A DNA stretch of 64,000 nt from positions 1 to 64,000 of the forward strand of contig NZ_MAXF01000029.1 in NCBI RefSeq assembly GCF_001704635.1, read 5' to 3'. Source of the DNA: Streptomyces sparsogenes (GTDB lineage: Bacteria > Actinomycetota > Actinomycetes > Streptomycetales > Streptomycetaceae). The stretch's first letter is position 1, and every line of letters begins with the position of its first letter. The notes beneath the pieces were generated by a model that ran no database searches, was not told the origin of the DNA, and was given only the letters and a program-made list of their open reading frames with translations. The position numbers were made by a program, and so were the translations under genes. Shown here in pieces: positions 19,351 to 27,814 of the stretch.

Positions 19351-20325
19351 TCAGACGCTCGCGGCGCGGGCCGCGCGGCGGGCGAGCATCGCCTCGCGGC
19401 GCTCGTCGAACTTCGTGGCCTGGGCGTCCAGGCCGCCCATGTACAGCCCCAGCTCCTCCTGCGCCTTGAGCCCCTCGCCGGTGAGCCCGGAGATCTCCAG
19501 GACCTTGAGGAAGCGCAGCACGGGCTGCAGTACGTCGTCGTGGTGGATGCGCAGGTTGTAGATGCCGCCGATGGCCATCTGCGCGGCGGCCCGCTCGAAC
19601 CCGGGGATGCCGTGTCCCGGCATGCGGAAGCCGACGACCACGTCGCGGACGGCGCACATGGTCTGGTCGGGCGCCAGCTCGAACGCTTTCCCCAGCAGGT
19701 TCCGGTAGAAGACCATGTGGAGGTTCTCGTCGGTGGCGATGCGGGCGAGCATCCGCTCGCAGACCGGGTCGCCGGAGTGGTGGCCGGTGTTGCGGTGGGA
19801 CACGCGGGTGGCGAGCTCCTGGAAGGCCACGTACGCCACGGAGTGCAGCATGCTGTGCCGGTTGTCGGACTCGAAGCCCTCCGACATGTGGCTCATCCGG
19901 AACCGCTCCAGCTCGACCGGGTCGACCGCGCGGCTGGTGAGCAGGTAGTCGCGCATGACGATGCCGTGCCGGCCCTCCTCCGCCGTCCACCGGTGGACCC
20001 AGGAGCCCCACGCCCCGTCGCGGCCGAAGAGCGTGGCGATCTCGTGGTGGTAGCTGGGCAGGTTGTCCTCGGTGAGGAGGTTGACCACGAGCGCGATCCG
20101 GCCCACGTCGCTGACCTTGGACTGCTCGGGCGCCCATGCCTCGCCGCCCATCACGCCGTCGAAGTCGCGGCCTTCGCTCCACGGCACGTACTCGTGGGGC
20201 ATCCACTCCTTGGCGACCTTCAGATGCCGGTTGAGCTCCGCCTCGACGACCTCTTCGAGGGCGTACAGCAGGCGGCTGTCGCTCCATACGGCCTGACCGT
20301 GACGGTGGGAGGGGGCAAGGGTCAC
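19351..20325 (-). CDS. Acyl-ACP desaturase (ferritin-like di-iron)
   Basis: A 324-residue soluble di-iron desaturase of the FA_desaturase_2 type, introducing a double bond into acyl-ACP or acyl-CoA chains and so tuning membrane fluidity. The two carboxylate-bridge motifs are TAEEGRHGIVMRDY (EExxH) and ATDENLHMVFYR (ENxxH), with NYLxE-like NLLTEDNLPSYHHE before them. Ferredoxin and oxygen are the expected co-substrates. The start is GTG at 20325 with AGGAG five bases upstream. A tight array of CCTACGG/CCGTAGG palindromes lies 30-90 bp upstream, so a TetR-type or similar repressor responding to acyl chains is likely. No regulator gene is adjacent. Confidence 0.93.
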   Translation of the reverse strand: MTLAPSHRHGQAVWSDSRLLYALEEVVEAELNRHLKVAKEWMPHEYVPWSEGRDFDGVMGGEAWAPEQSKVSDVGRIALVVNLLTEDNLPSYHHEIATLFGRDGAWGSWVHRWTAEEGRHGIVMRDYLLTSRAVDPVELERFRMSHMSEGFESDNRHSMLHSVAYVAFQELATRVSHRNTGHHSGDPVCERMLARIATDENLHMVFYRNLLGKAFELAPDQTMCAVRDVVVGFRMPGHGIPGFERAAAQMAIGGIYNLRIHHDDVLQPVLRFLKVLEISGLTGEGLKAQEELGLYMGGLDAQATKFDERREAMLARRAARAASV

Positions 20326-20356
20326 AGCGGCTCCTGGGGGCGTTGTGGGATGTGTT

Positions 20357-20411
20357 ACCTACGGCTGCGTAGGTTCGACCTACGGGTCCGTAGGTTACGA
20401 CACCGTAGGTT
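20357..20411. promoter_or_regulatory. Operator array upstream of the acyl-ACP desaturase
   Basis: There are two palindromes and a half-site: ACCTACG-GCTG-CGTAGGT (20357-20374), ACCTACGG-GT-CCGTAGGT (20378-20395) and CCGTAGGTT (20403-20411). The first two are centred 21 bp apart, two helical turns, so two dimers could bind the same DNA face. Promoter overlap is inferred from the 32-86 bp distance to the start codon. Confidence 0.75.
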
Positions 20412-20470
20412 AAAGCGAAAATAAAAGGACCCCGTGCTGCGGGAGAACGCGGGCGTCCGGTGCGGTGACG

Positions 20471-20550
20471 CACAGGCGCGGACAGGCACAGACAGGACAG
20501 GCCCAGACAGGCACGGACACGCACGGACAGGCACGGACAGGCACGGATAC
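20471..20550. repeat. Degenerate 10-bp tandem repeat
   Basis: About eight imperfect copies of a GCACGGACAG-like unit lie in the noncoding space between the desaturase operator region and the terminator of the malQ operon. The last four copies are nearly identical. Nothing indicates translation. Confidence 0.7.
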
Positions 20551-20551
20551 G

Positions 20552-20591
20552 ACGAGGGCGCCCGCCGGCCCATGGCCGGGGGCGCCCTCGT
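20552..20591. terminator. Terminator of the malQ operon
   Basis: A 12-bp perfect outer stem (ACGAGGGCGCCC / GGGCGCCCTCGT) with an inner CCGGCC/GGCCGG stem and CAT loop lies 28 bp past the stop of the 78-residue membrane protein gene. Confidence 0.8.
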
Positions 20592-20618
20592 TTCACGGCG
20601 TCGTCGCGTCAGTTCATG

Positions 20619-20855
20619 TCAGTCACTGCGCTTGCGGCTCTTGTCACCGATCATCACCAGACCGGCGATGACGGCGAAGAGGACAAGGGGAGTGACGACG
20701 TAGAGGCCCAGCGTCTCGGCGACGCTCAAGCCCGGACCCGGGTCGTCACCGTCGTCGCGGAACGCGAACGCGGGGGACGACACCATCAGCATCGCCGTCG
20801 TCGCGGCGACGATGGCACCGGCGCGCACGGCGTTCTTTTTGACCTTGTTGCTCAC
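20619..20855 (-). CDS. Small exported single-pass membrane protein coupled to malQ
   Basis: A 78-residue protein with no recognised family. Residues 1-31 form a Sec-type signal peptide (KVKKNAVRAG basic region, hydrophobic AIVAATTAMLMV, cleavage near SPAFA). A short acidic stretch FRDDGDDPGPG follows, then a transmembrane helix (LYVVTPLVLFAVIAGLVMI) and a basic tail DKSRKRSD. After cleavage it would be a tiny protein with a 10-15 residue extracytoplasmic end. Its GTG start (20853-20855) overlaps the malQ TGA (20852-20854) in GTGA, so translation is probably coupled. It is last before a strong terminator. Function is unknown; the link to malQ may be only transcriptional. Confidence 0.8.
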   Translation of the reverse strand: MSNKVKKNAVRAGAIVAATTAMLMVSSPAFAFRDDGDDPGPGLSVAETLGLYVVTPLVLFAVIAGLVMIGDKSRKRSD

Positions 20856-23095
20856 GGACTCACGGTATCGGACGCCCTCGCGCCCCGCGTGCCCGGGGTG
20901 GGCTTGATCCCGCGCCCGCCCTCGGCCCCGGGTGGCGCCGCCCGCGTGACCTCGCCCATCAGGGCGTGCAGCCGGGGCGAGGCGACCAGATCCTCCAGCG
21001 ACACCGGGCGCCCGGCGGCGTCCGCGATGGGCAGCCGCCAGTTCGGATACTGGTCCCAGGTCCCGGGGAGGTTCTGCGGGCGCCGGTCCCCCACCGTGTC
21101 CGGCAGCCACACCCCGACCAGCTTCGCCGGGGTGCGCAGCAGAAAGCGGTGGACCGCCTTCACCGCCCCCTCCTCGTCGTCCGGGCCCTCCGGGAGCAGC
21201 CCCAGCCGCCCCAGCAGCGCCAGCCACTCCGCGACCTCCACCGCGTCCTCGGCCCGCTCGCGCTCGAGCGGGCGGGTGAGCAGGCCCAGCCGGTGCCGCA
21301 GCTCGACATGGTCGCCGGTGAGGCGGGCGGCGGTGCTCGGCAGGTCGTGGGTGGTGGCGGTGGCCAGGCAGTCGGCGCGCCACTCCTCGGGCGCCAGCGG
21401 ACGGGCCCGGGCGGGCGCGGCACCCTCGCCCTCCCCCGGCTCGCTCTGCTCCCCACTCGGGGCGGCCCCGCTGGTCCCGCCGTCCGCGCCGTCCGCGCCA
21501 TTCGCGCCCGTGTAGTCCCGTTCGAACCACAGCACCGACGTGCCCAGCACCCCCCGCTCGGCCAGCGCCTCCCGCACCCCCGGCTCGACCGTGCCCAGGT
21601 CCTCGCCGATGACCACCGCCTCCGCGCGGTGCGCCTCCAGCGCGAGCACGCCGAGCATGGCCTCCGCGTCGTAGCGGACGTAACAGCCCTCGGTCGGCTC
21701 CCGCCCCTCCGGCACCCACCACAGCCGGAACAGGCCCATCACATGGTCGATGCGCAGCGCGCCCGCGTGGCGCAGCAGCCCGCGCAGCAGGTCGCGGTAG
21801 GCGGCGTAGCCCGTGGCGGCCAGGGCGTCCGGCCGCCACGGCGGCAGCCCCCAGTCCTGGCCGCGGGAGTTGAACGCGTCCGGCGGCGCGCCGATCGACA
21901 TCCCGGACGCGAAGACGTCCCGCAGCGCCCAGGCGTCGGCGCCCGAGGGGTGCACCCCGACCGCCAGGTCGTGCACCAGGCCGATGGCCATCCCGGCGCC
22001 CCGCGCGGCGCGCTGGGCGGCGGCCAGCTGCGCGTCCGTCAGCCAGGCGAGCCAGCAGTGGAAGTCGACCCGGTCCAGGTGCTCGCCGCGGGCGCGGGCG
22101 ACGGCGGCGGAGCCGGGGTCGGCCAGCCCGTCCGGCCAGGCGCGCCAAGCGGGGCCGTGGATCTCGGCGAGCGCGCTCCAGAGCGCGTGGTCCTCGAGGG
22201 CCTGGCCGCGCTCGGCCAGGAAGTCGCAGTAGGCGGCCCGGCGGCCGGGGCTGAGAGGCACGGTCCGTACCAGCTCCAGGGCCTCGCGCTTGAGCGCCCA
22301 CACCGCGTCCCGGTCGATCAGCGCGCCCTCGTGGAGCACGGCGGCGCGCAGCGCGGCTGCCCGGTCCAGCAGCTCGTCGACGCGCTGTCGGACGGGGCCG
22401 CGCAGATGGGCGTATTCGGGCACGTCCTCGACCCGCAGATGGACCGGGTCGGGGAAGCGGCGGGAGGAGGGGCGGTACGGCGAGGGGTCGGTGGGCTCGG
22501 CGGGCGTGCCGGGCAGGGCCGCGTGCAGCGGGTTGAGCTGGAGGAACCCGACGCCCAGGGCCCGGCCCGACCAGGCGGCGAGGTCGGCCAGGTCGCCGAG
22601 GTCGCCCATGCCCCAGGAGCGCGCGGACAGCAGGGAGTAGAGCTGGACGAGGAAGCCGTGGCTGCGCGCCGGAGGGGCGGGCATCCGGTCGGGGGCGACG
22701 ATCAGGGTGGCGGTGGCCGAGCGGCCGTCGGGGGCCTGGGCCCGCACGGTGTGGCTGCCCGGGGGGAGACCCGGGGGCGCCGGGCCGTCGGCTCCGGGCC
22801 GCCAGTCGAGCACCGCCCCGTCCTCGGTCTCCACCCGCAGCGCGGTGCCCTCGGGCAGCCGTAGACGCGGCGGCCTGCCGGGGCGGGCCACCACGCACGG
22901 GGGCAGCAGCCGGGAGCGCTCCTCGCGGTCGTGCCGCTCGAGGGCGGCCCGCACGGCGTCGGGGGTCGAGGCGTCCACGCCGAGCGCGGCGAGCACGGCG
23001 ACGACGGTCTCGTCGGGCACCCGTACGGTGCGCCCGGGGGCGGGCTCATAGGAGGTGGCGACGCCGTGCAGCTCGGCGAGCCGCGCTCTGCCCAT
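20852..23095 (-). CDS. malQ: 4-alpha-glucanotransferase (amylomaltase, GH77)
   Basis: A 747-residue disproportionating enzyme that transfers maltooligosaccharide segments between alpha-1,4-glucans, acting in glycogen/maltodextrin metabolism. GH77 catalytic motifs are all present: LRIDHVMGLFRLWW (nucleophile Asp), VIGEDLGTVEP (acid/base Glu) and TTHDLPSTAARL (third Asp). The extra N-terminal 150 residues are typical of actinobacterial and plant DPE2-like MalQ forms. The ATG at 23095 is preceded by GGAG and overlaps the stop of the upstream 92-residue ORF in TGATG. The downstream small membrane protein overlaps its own stop. The three genes therefore form a tightly coupled operon ending at the terminator at 20552-20591. 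Confidence 0.94.
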   Translation of the reverse strand: MGRARLAELHGVATSYEPAPGRTVRVPDETVVAVLAALGVDASTPDAVRAALERHDREERSRLLPPCVVARPGRPPRLRLPEGTALRVETEDGAVLDWRPGADGPAPPGLPPGSHTVRAQAPDGRSATATLIVAPDRMPAPPARSHGFLVQLYSLLSARSWGMGDLGDLADLAAWSGRALGVGFLQLNPLHAALPGTPAEPTDPSPYRPSSRRFPDPVHLRVEDVPEYAHLRGPVRQRVDELLDRAAALRAAVLHEGALIDRDAVWALKREALELVRTVPLSPGRRAAYCDFLAERGQALEDHALWSALAEIHGPAWRAWPDGLADPGSAAVARARGEHLDRVDFHCWLAWLTDAQLAAAQRAARGAGMAIGLVHDLAVGVHPSGADAWALRDVFASGMSIGAPPDAFNSRGQDWGLPPWRPDALAATGYAAYRDLLRGLLRHAGALRIDHVMGLFRLWWVPEGREPTEGCYVRYDAEAMLGVLALEAHRAEAVVIGEDLGTVEPGVREALAERGVLGTSVLWFERDYTGANGADGADGGTSGAAPSGEQSEPGEGEGAAPARARPLAPEEWRADCLATATTHDLPSTAARLTGDHVELRHRLGLLTRPLERERAEDAVEVAEWLALLGRLGLLPEGPDDEEGAVKAVHRFLLRTPAKLVGVWLPDTVGDRRPQNLPGTWDQYPNWRLPIADAAGRPVSLEDLVASPRLHALMGEVTRAAPPGAEGGRGIKPTPGTRGARASDTVSP

Positions 23096-23373
23096 CAGTA
23101 CTCCATCGGCTCCATGCCCGCTCCCGGGCCGAACGCGGCGGTGGTCGGCTCGCTCGTCAGCCGCGGTTCGGCGGCGAGCGGAGGCTCGCTGGTGAGGGGG
23201 GCCAGGTCGGCGGGCGCGGGCTCGCTGGTGAGCGGCGCCTCAGCGTACGGTCCGGAGCCGGACCCCTCGAGGCCGCACAGACCGCAGTCGGGGTGGGAGA
23301 CCCCGGCGAACGGGTCCGGCTCCGGCATGGGTTTGGAGAGGGCGGAGAGCAGAAGCTGAGCTGACGCGGCCAC
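23095..23373 (-). CDS. Small LTSEP-repeat protein, translationally coupled to malQ
   Basis: A 92-residue protein with no recognised family. It begins at GTG 23373, with GGAGG five bases upstream. The longer open frame to 23469 has no site, so I reject that start. Residues 1-14 are a short amphipathic stretch (VAASAQLLLSALSK). Residues 27-36 carry HPDCGLCGLE, a CxxC pair. Residues 48-83 are three 12-residue repeats each opening with LTSEP (positions 48, 60, 72). The stop TGA overlaps the malQ ATG (TGATG). Composition is Pro/Glu/Ala-rich and probably disordered. The coupling and good ribosome-binding site support a real gene; the role is unknown. Confidence 0.62.
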   Translation of the reverse strand: MAASAQLLLSALSKPMPEPDPFAGVSHPDCGLCGLEGSGSGPYAEAPLTSEPAPADLAPLTSEPPLAAEPRLTSEPTTAAFGPGAGMEPMEY

Positions 23374-23739
23374 ACGGGCCTCCGGGGGTGTCGGCAGTGG
23401 GTCAGGGGCAGGCCTACCCAATAAGGGCGGCCGCAGACGTAACCGGTCCCCTAACGTGCCCCAGGTCACATTTCTTTGAGGCAGGCGATTTCACGGCCGT
23501 GAGGGGCCCGGGGCACACAGCTTACTGACCGACCGGGCCTTCCGGCGTCAGACTTGCGGAGCCCGCACCCCGCCGCCCGCCCCGCCGCCGCCCTCTGCCG
23601 TGGGCCCACACCGCTCACCTCGCGACAGCCCCACCACGGCATTACCGGCACTTCGGTCACCGCCGTTGACACCCTCGCGCGCGCGATGGTGGGCTCGACG
23701 ACCGGTGGGGCCACACGCGTCCGGATCGAGGAGAAGCCC
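23374..23739. other. 366-bp divergent promoter region
   Basis: This region separates the LTSEP-repeat gene and the GH84 gene. I see no additional gene, hairpin or clear promoter box; the open frames crossing it lack ribosome-binding sites and are extensions of the flanking genes. Confidence 0.4.
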
Positions 23740-26700
23740 GTGCAGTTCCGGGGAAGCCGCGGGAGAACGTCGAGGGCGGCCGGCGCCACGGCCATGGCCG
23801 CGGCGGTCATCGGCGGACTGCTGGGCGCCGCGCCGGGCGCCGCCGCCGCGCCCGGGGCTCCCACCGCCCCCGGCGCCTCGGCCACGGACCGCGAGAGCGA
23901 CGGCGGCCTGCCGCCCGTATGGCCGCGCCCCCAGTCGCTGCGCGCCCAGGGGGCCGGGGTGAGCGTGGGCCGGGAGGTCACGCTCGTCGCCGACGCCGCC
24001 TCCGACCCGTACGCGCTGGACGCGCTGCGCGCCCTGCTGCACGACGCCGGGGCACGGGTCGTCAACGAGGCCACCGAACCCACGCCCAAGGGCATGCCGC
24101 TGGCCGACGGGCTGGTGGTGCGCGTCGGCGGTCGGGGCGCGGAGCGCGCGCTGCGCGCCCTGGACGCGCCCGAGCGCGGCGATCTCCCCTCCGGCGGCTA
24201 CCGCCTGGCGACCGGTCAGGTGTCCGGGAAGCCGACGGTCGCGCTGTCCGGCGTCGGCCCGGACGGCCTCTTCCACGCCGTCCAGACGCTGCGCCGGCTC
24301 ATGGTCCGGCCCGACGGCGGGACGGGCACCTTCCCCGGGGTGGCCGTGCGCGACTGGCCGGCCGCCGCCGTGCGCGGCACCACCGAGGGCTTCTACGGCC
24401 GGCCCTGGTCCCACCGCGACCGGCTCGCCCACCTCGACTTCATGGGCCGTACGAAGCAGAACCGCTATCTCTACGCGCCCGGCGACGACCCCTACCGCCA
24501 GGCCCGCTGGCGCGACCCGTACCCCGCCGAGCGGCGCGAGCAGTTCCGGGAGCTGGCCGACCGGGCCCGCCGCAACCACGTCACGCTCGCCTGGGCGGTC
24601 TCCCCCGGCCAGGAGCTGTGCTTCTCCTCCGCCGACGACCTCAAGGCGCTGCTGCGCAAGGTGGACGCCATGTGGGCGCTCGGCGTGCGCGCCTTCCAAC
24701 TCCAGTTCCAGGACGTCAGCTACAGCGAGTGGCACTGCGGCGCCGACGCCGACACCTTCGGCTCGGGCCCCGAGGCGGCGGCGAAGGCCCAGGCCCGGGT
24801 CGCGGGCGCGGTCGCCGCGCACCTGGCCGCGCGCCACCCGGGCGCCGCCCCGCTCTCCTTGCTGCCGACCGAGTACTACCAGGACGGCGACACCGACTTC
24901 AGGCGCGCGCTGGCCGAGCGGCTCGACCCCGACGTGGAGGTCGCCTGGACCGGCGTGGGGGTGGTGCCCAAAACCATCACCGGGGCCGAGCTGGCCGGCG
25001 CCCGGGCCGTCTTCGGCCACGCGCTGGTCACCATGGACAACTACCCGGTCAACGACTACGCCCAGGACCGGGTCTTCCTCGGCCCCTACGAGGGGCGCGA
25101 CCCGGCCGTCGCCGGCCGGTCCGCGGCCCTGCTCGCCAACGCCATGGAGCAGCCGGTCGCCTCCCGCGTCGCGCTGTTCACCGCCGCCGACTTCGCCTGG
25201 AACCCGCGCGGCTACCGCCCCCAGGAGTCCTGGCGGGCGGCCGTCGACGACCTGGCCGGGCCCGACCCGCGCACCCGCGCGGCCCTCCGCGCCCTCGCCG
25301 GGAACGACGCGTCCTCGGTCCTCGGGGGCGAGGAGTCCGCGTATCTGCGCCCGCTGATCGAGGCGTTCTGGACGGCGCTGTCCGGGGAGACCGGCAAGCC
25401 AGGGCAGACCGGCAAGCCCGGGGCCGGCGGGGAGCGCCTCGACCGGGCGGCGGACCGGCTGCGCTCGGCCTTCAGGACGATGCGGGACGCCCCCGACCGG
25501 CTCTCCGCCACCCTGGGCGAGGAACTGGGCCCCTGGCTCGACCAGTTGGGGCGCTACGGCGACGCCGGCGTACGGGCCGTGGACATGCTCACCGCCCAGG
25601 CGCGCGGCGACGGGGCGGCGGGCTGGCGCGGCCGGACCGCGGTGCAGGAGCTGTGGGAGAAGATCGCGGAGAGCCGGGTGACGGTGGGCAAGGGCGTCCT
25701 GGCCCCCTTCCTGAAGCAGGCCCTCGCCCGGGCCGACGCCTGGGTCGGCCTGGACGGCGCGGACCGCGCGTCGCTGCGCACCTCCAAGGACCTGCGCGCC
25801 GCGGCCGACGGCGACGCCACGACCTCGGTGACCGCGGACGACCCGGTCACCGTGCGCTTCGACCGCGCCCGCCCGCTCACCGCCGTCTCCGCGCTCACCG
25901 GCCGCGCGGCCGCCTCGCCCGGCACCGTGGAGGCGCATGTCCCCGGCACGGGCTGGCGGCGGCTGGGCGCGGTCTCCGGCAGCGGCTGGACCCAGCTCGC
26001 CGGCCGTGGCCTACGGGCCGACGCGCTGCGCCTGACCTGGGCGGCGGGCGCCACGCCCCCCGCCATGCACGAGATCACCCCGTGGTTCGCCGACTCCCCG
26101 GCCGCCGAGCTGCGGCTGTCGCGGGAGGCGGTGGACGTGGAGGCGGGCGGCCGCGCCGCCGTCGTCGAGGCCCGGGTCACCGCCCGCCGCCCCGAGGACG
26201 TCCACGACGAGCTGACCGTCCACGCCCCGCGCGGCGTCCGCGTCACGGCCGACGAGGCGGTGACCGCCCCGCGCGGGGGCACCGCGACCGCCCGTATCGA
26301 GCTCTCGGTCCCCGCCGGGACCAGGACCGGGACCTTCACCGTCCCGGTGCGCTTCGGCTCCCAGGAGCGCGTGCTGACCGTCCGGGCCGTCCCGCCCACC
26401 GGCGGCCCGGACCTGGCCCGCGCGGACGGCGCCACGGCGACCTCGTCCGGGGACGAGACCCCCGACTTCCCGGCCTCCGCCGCGATCGACGGCGACCCCG
26501 CCACCCGCTGGTCCTCCCCCGCCGAGGACGAGGCCTGGCTGCGGCTGGAGCTCGCCCGCCCGGCCCGCGTCGGCCGGCTCGACCTGCACTGGCAGGACGC
26601 CTACGCCTCCCGCTACCGCGTCCAGGTCTCCGCCGACGGCCGCACCTGGCGCACGGCGGCGACCGTCTCCGACGGCCGGGGCGGACACGAGACCGTCCGG

Positions 26701-26808
26701 ATGGACGCCCCCGGCACCCGCTTCATCCGCGTCGAGGGCGTCGAGCGCGCCACCCGCTTCGGCTACTCCCTGTGGTCGGTGTCGGCGTACGGGGTGACGG
26801 AGGACTAG
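23740..26808 (+). CDS. Secreted GH84-type beta-N-acetylglucosaminidase with C-terminal CBM32-like domain
   Basis: A 1022-residue secreted glycosidase. Domains in order are: signal peptide (residues 1-40, basic RGSRGRTSR then a hydrophobic run ending in AAAA); a GH20/84-type N-terminal beta domain (~50-190); a GH84 barrel (~200-470, opening with VRGTTEGFYGRPWSHRDRL); a linker and helical region; and an F5/8 type C/CBM32-like domain at ~890-1022 (SAAIDGDPATRWSS...). Family knowledge gives hydrolysis of beta-linked GlcNAc by substrate-assisted catalysis using an Asp-Asp pair. Here the matching motif reads FQDVSYSEW with Gln324-Asp325. The GTG at 23740 is preceded by GAGGAG and starts directly at the signal peptide. 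It is monocistronic. Confidence 0.88.
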   Translation: MQFRGSRGRTSRAAGATAMAAAVIGGLLGAAPGAAAAPGAPTAPGASATDRESDGGLPPVWPRPQSLRAQGAGVSVGREVTLVADAASDPYALDALRALLHDAGARVVNEATEPTPKGMPLADGLVVRVGGRGAERALRALDAPERGDLPSGGYRLATGQVSGKPTVALSGVGPDGLFHAVQTLRRLMVRPDGGTGTFPGVAVRDWPAAAVRGTTEGFYGRPWSHRDRLAHLDFMGRTKQNRYLYAPGDDPYRQARWRDPYPAERREQFRELADRARRNHVTLAWAVSPGQELCFSSADDLKALLRKVDAMWALGVRAFQLQFQDVSYSEWHCGADADTFGSGPEAAAKAQARVAGAVAAHLAARHPGAAPLSLLPTEYYQDGDTDFRRALAERLDPDVEVAWTGVGVVPKTITGAELAGARAVFGHALVTMDNYPVNDYAQDRVFLGPYEGRDPAVAGRSAALLANAMEQPVASRVALFTAADFAWNPRGYRPQESWRAAVDDLAGPDPRTRAALRALAGNDASSVLGGEESAYLRPLIEAFWTALSGETGKPGQTGKPGAGGERLDRAADRLRSAFRTMRDAPDRLSATLGEELGPWLDQLGRYGDAGVRAVDMLTAQARGDGAAGWRGRTAVQELWEKIAESRVTVGKGVLAPFLKQALARADAWVGLDGADRASLRTSKDLRAAADGDATTSVTADDPVTVRFDRARPLTAVSALTGRAAASPGTVEAHVPGTGWRRLGAVSGSGWTQLAGRGLRADALRLTWAAGATPPAMHEITPWFADSPAAELRLSREAVDVEAGGRAAVVEARVTARRPEDVHDELTVHAPRGVRVTADEAVTAPRGGTATARIELSVPAGTRTGTFTVPVRFGSQERVLTVRAVPPTGGPDLARADGATATSSGDETPDFPASAAIDGDPATRWSSPAEDEAWLRLELARPARVGRLDLHWQDAYASRYRVQVSADGRTWRTAATVSDGRGGHETVRMDAPGTRFIRVEGVERATRFGYSLWSVSAYGVTED

Positions 26809-26850
26809 CGGGTGTCTCCCTCCAGGGGGGTATCTCCGTAGGGACGCCCC

Positions 26851-26874
26851 GCGGACGGCCGGTGGACCGTCCGC
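26851..26874. terminator. Terminator hairpin between convergent GH84 and HNH genes
   Basis: GCGGACGG and CCGTCCGC arms with an 8-base loop lie 43 bp past the GH84 stop and 21 bp past the HNH stop. Confidence 0.7.
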
Positions 26875-26895
26875 AGTCATGACAATGGCCCGGAC

Positions 26896-27432
26896 TCAGG
26901 CAGATTTGCCGTCGATCCGGGCCATGGCGTCCTCCGCGCCGTACGGCTGCAGGTATGGCAGCCAGCGCGGGTCCCTATGCCCCGTGCCGATGATCCGCCA
27001 GGCGAGGCCCGACGGCGGCGCCGGCTGATGACGCAGCCGCCAGCCGATCTCGGCGACATGGCGGTCGGCCTTGACGTGGTTGCAGCGACGGCACGCGGCG
27101 ACCACGTTCTCCCAGGTGTGCTGGCCGCCGCGGCTGCGCGGGATGACGTGGTCGACGCTGGTCGCCACACCGCCGCAGTACGCGCACCGCCCGCCGTCGC
27201 GGGCGAAGAGGGCACGGCGGGTGAGCGGGACGGGGCCTCGGTAGGGCACCCGCACGAACCGCTTGAGGCGGACCACGCTGGGGGCGGGTATCGCACGGGT
27301 CGCGCTGTGCATCAGGGCGCCTGAGTCCTCGAGGCTGACGGCTTTGTCATTGAGGACGAGTACGAGCGCGCGGCGGAGCGGTACGACGCCGAGCGGCTCG
27401 TACGACGCGTTGAGGACCAGGACATGCGGCAC
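26896..27432 (-). CDS. HNH endonuclease family protein
   Basis: A 178-residue protein with a central HNH domain. The zinc knuckles are CAYCGG and CRRCNHVK, and the catalytic part is TSVDHVIPRSRGGQHTWENVV, with the metal-coordinating Asp-His and the downstream Asn. The N-terminal 60 residues (VLVLNASYEPLGVVPLRRAL) form the conserved module of the widespread actinobacterial HNH housekeeping protein. It is not part of a restriction or phage cluster here and is likely a core gene of unknown DNA-processing role. The start is GTG at 27432 with AAGGAGG seven bases upstream. Confidence 0.9.
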   Translation of the reverse strand: MPHVLVLNASYEPLGVVPLRRALVLVLNDKAVSLEDSGALMHSATRAIPAPSVVRLKRFVRVPYRGPVPLTRRALFARDGGRCAYCGGVATSVDHVIPRSRGGQHTWENVVAACRRCNHVKADRHVAEIGWRLRHQPAPPSGLAWRIIGTGHRDPRWLPYLQPYGAEDAMARIDGKSA

Positions 27433-27814
27433 GGGTGCCTCCTTGTACGCCGGCGGCGCGTGGCTCGCGCCGGGACGATCTCCCCCAGTTTCCCCTGAAC
27501 CCCGGCCGGAACGCCACCATCACCGGGTTAACGGTTGAGAAGCATTTCCGGGCCCCGCCCGTATACCGCCGAACGAGCGGAATCGGGCGGCGGTCCGGGC
27601 CCGGGTCGGCCGCGTGAGTGGCGAGAATCACGGGCCACCCGGGCCCGGCGGCGGAAACCGCCGGGGCCACGCCCTCGCCCCGCTCTCGTACGCCCCCTTG
27701 ACGCCTTCACGCGCTCTCGAACACAGGAACGGCGCATTCCCGCCCCGGCTACTGTGTGAAGGGTTGCTCGCGCGGTCCTCCGGGCGGGCATGTCGCACAT
27801 GAAGGGTTTCCGCT
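27433..27814. other. 382-bp divergent region with one GC-rich hairpin
   Basis: This region lies between the HNH gene and the mscS-like gene. The only structure I see is a hairpin at about 27642-27667 (GGCCCGGCGG / CCGCCGGGGCC, one bulge), roughly 150 bp before the mscS-like start. I found no small gene. Confidence 0.4.

Noticed and set aside
20471..20550. Short repeats considered as a CRISPR array
   Set aside because: Units are 10 bp, degenerate and lack spacers; no cas genes are near.
23548..25938. A 796-residue antisense frame opposite the GH84 gene
   Set aside because: Shadow frame; the sense strand has a signal peptide and GH84/CBM32 motifs.
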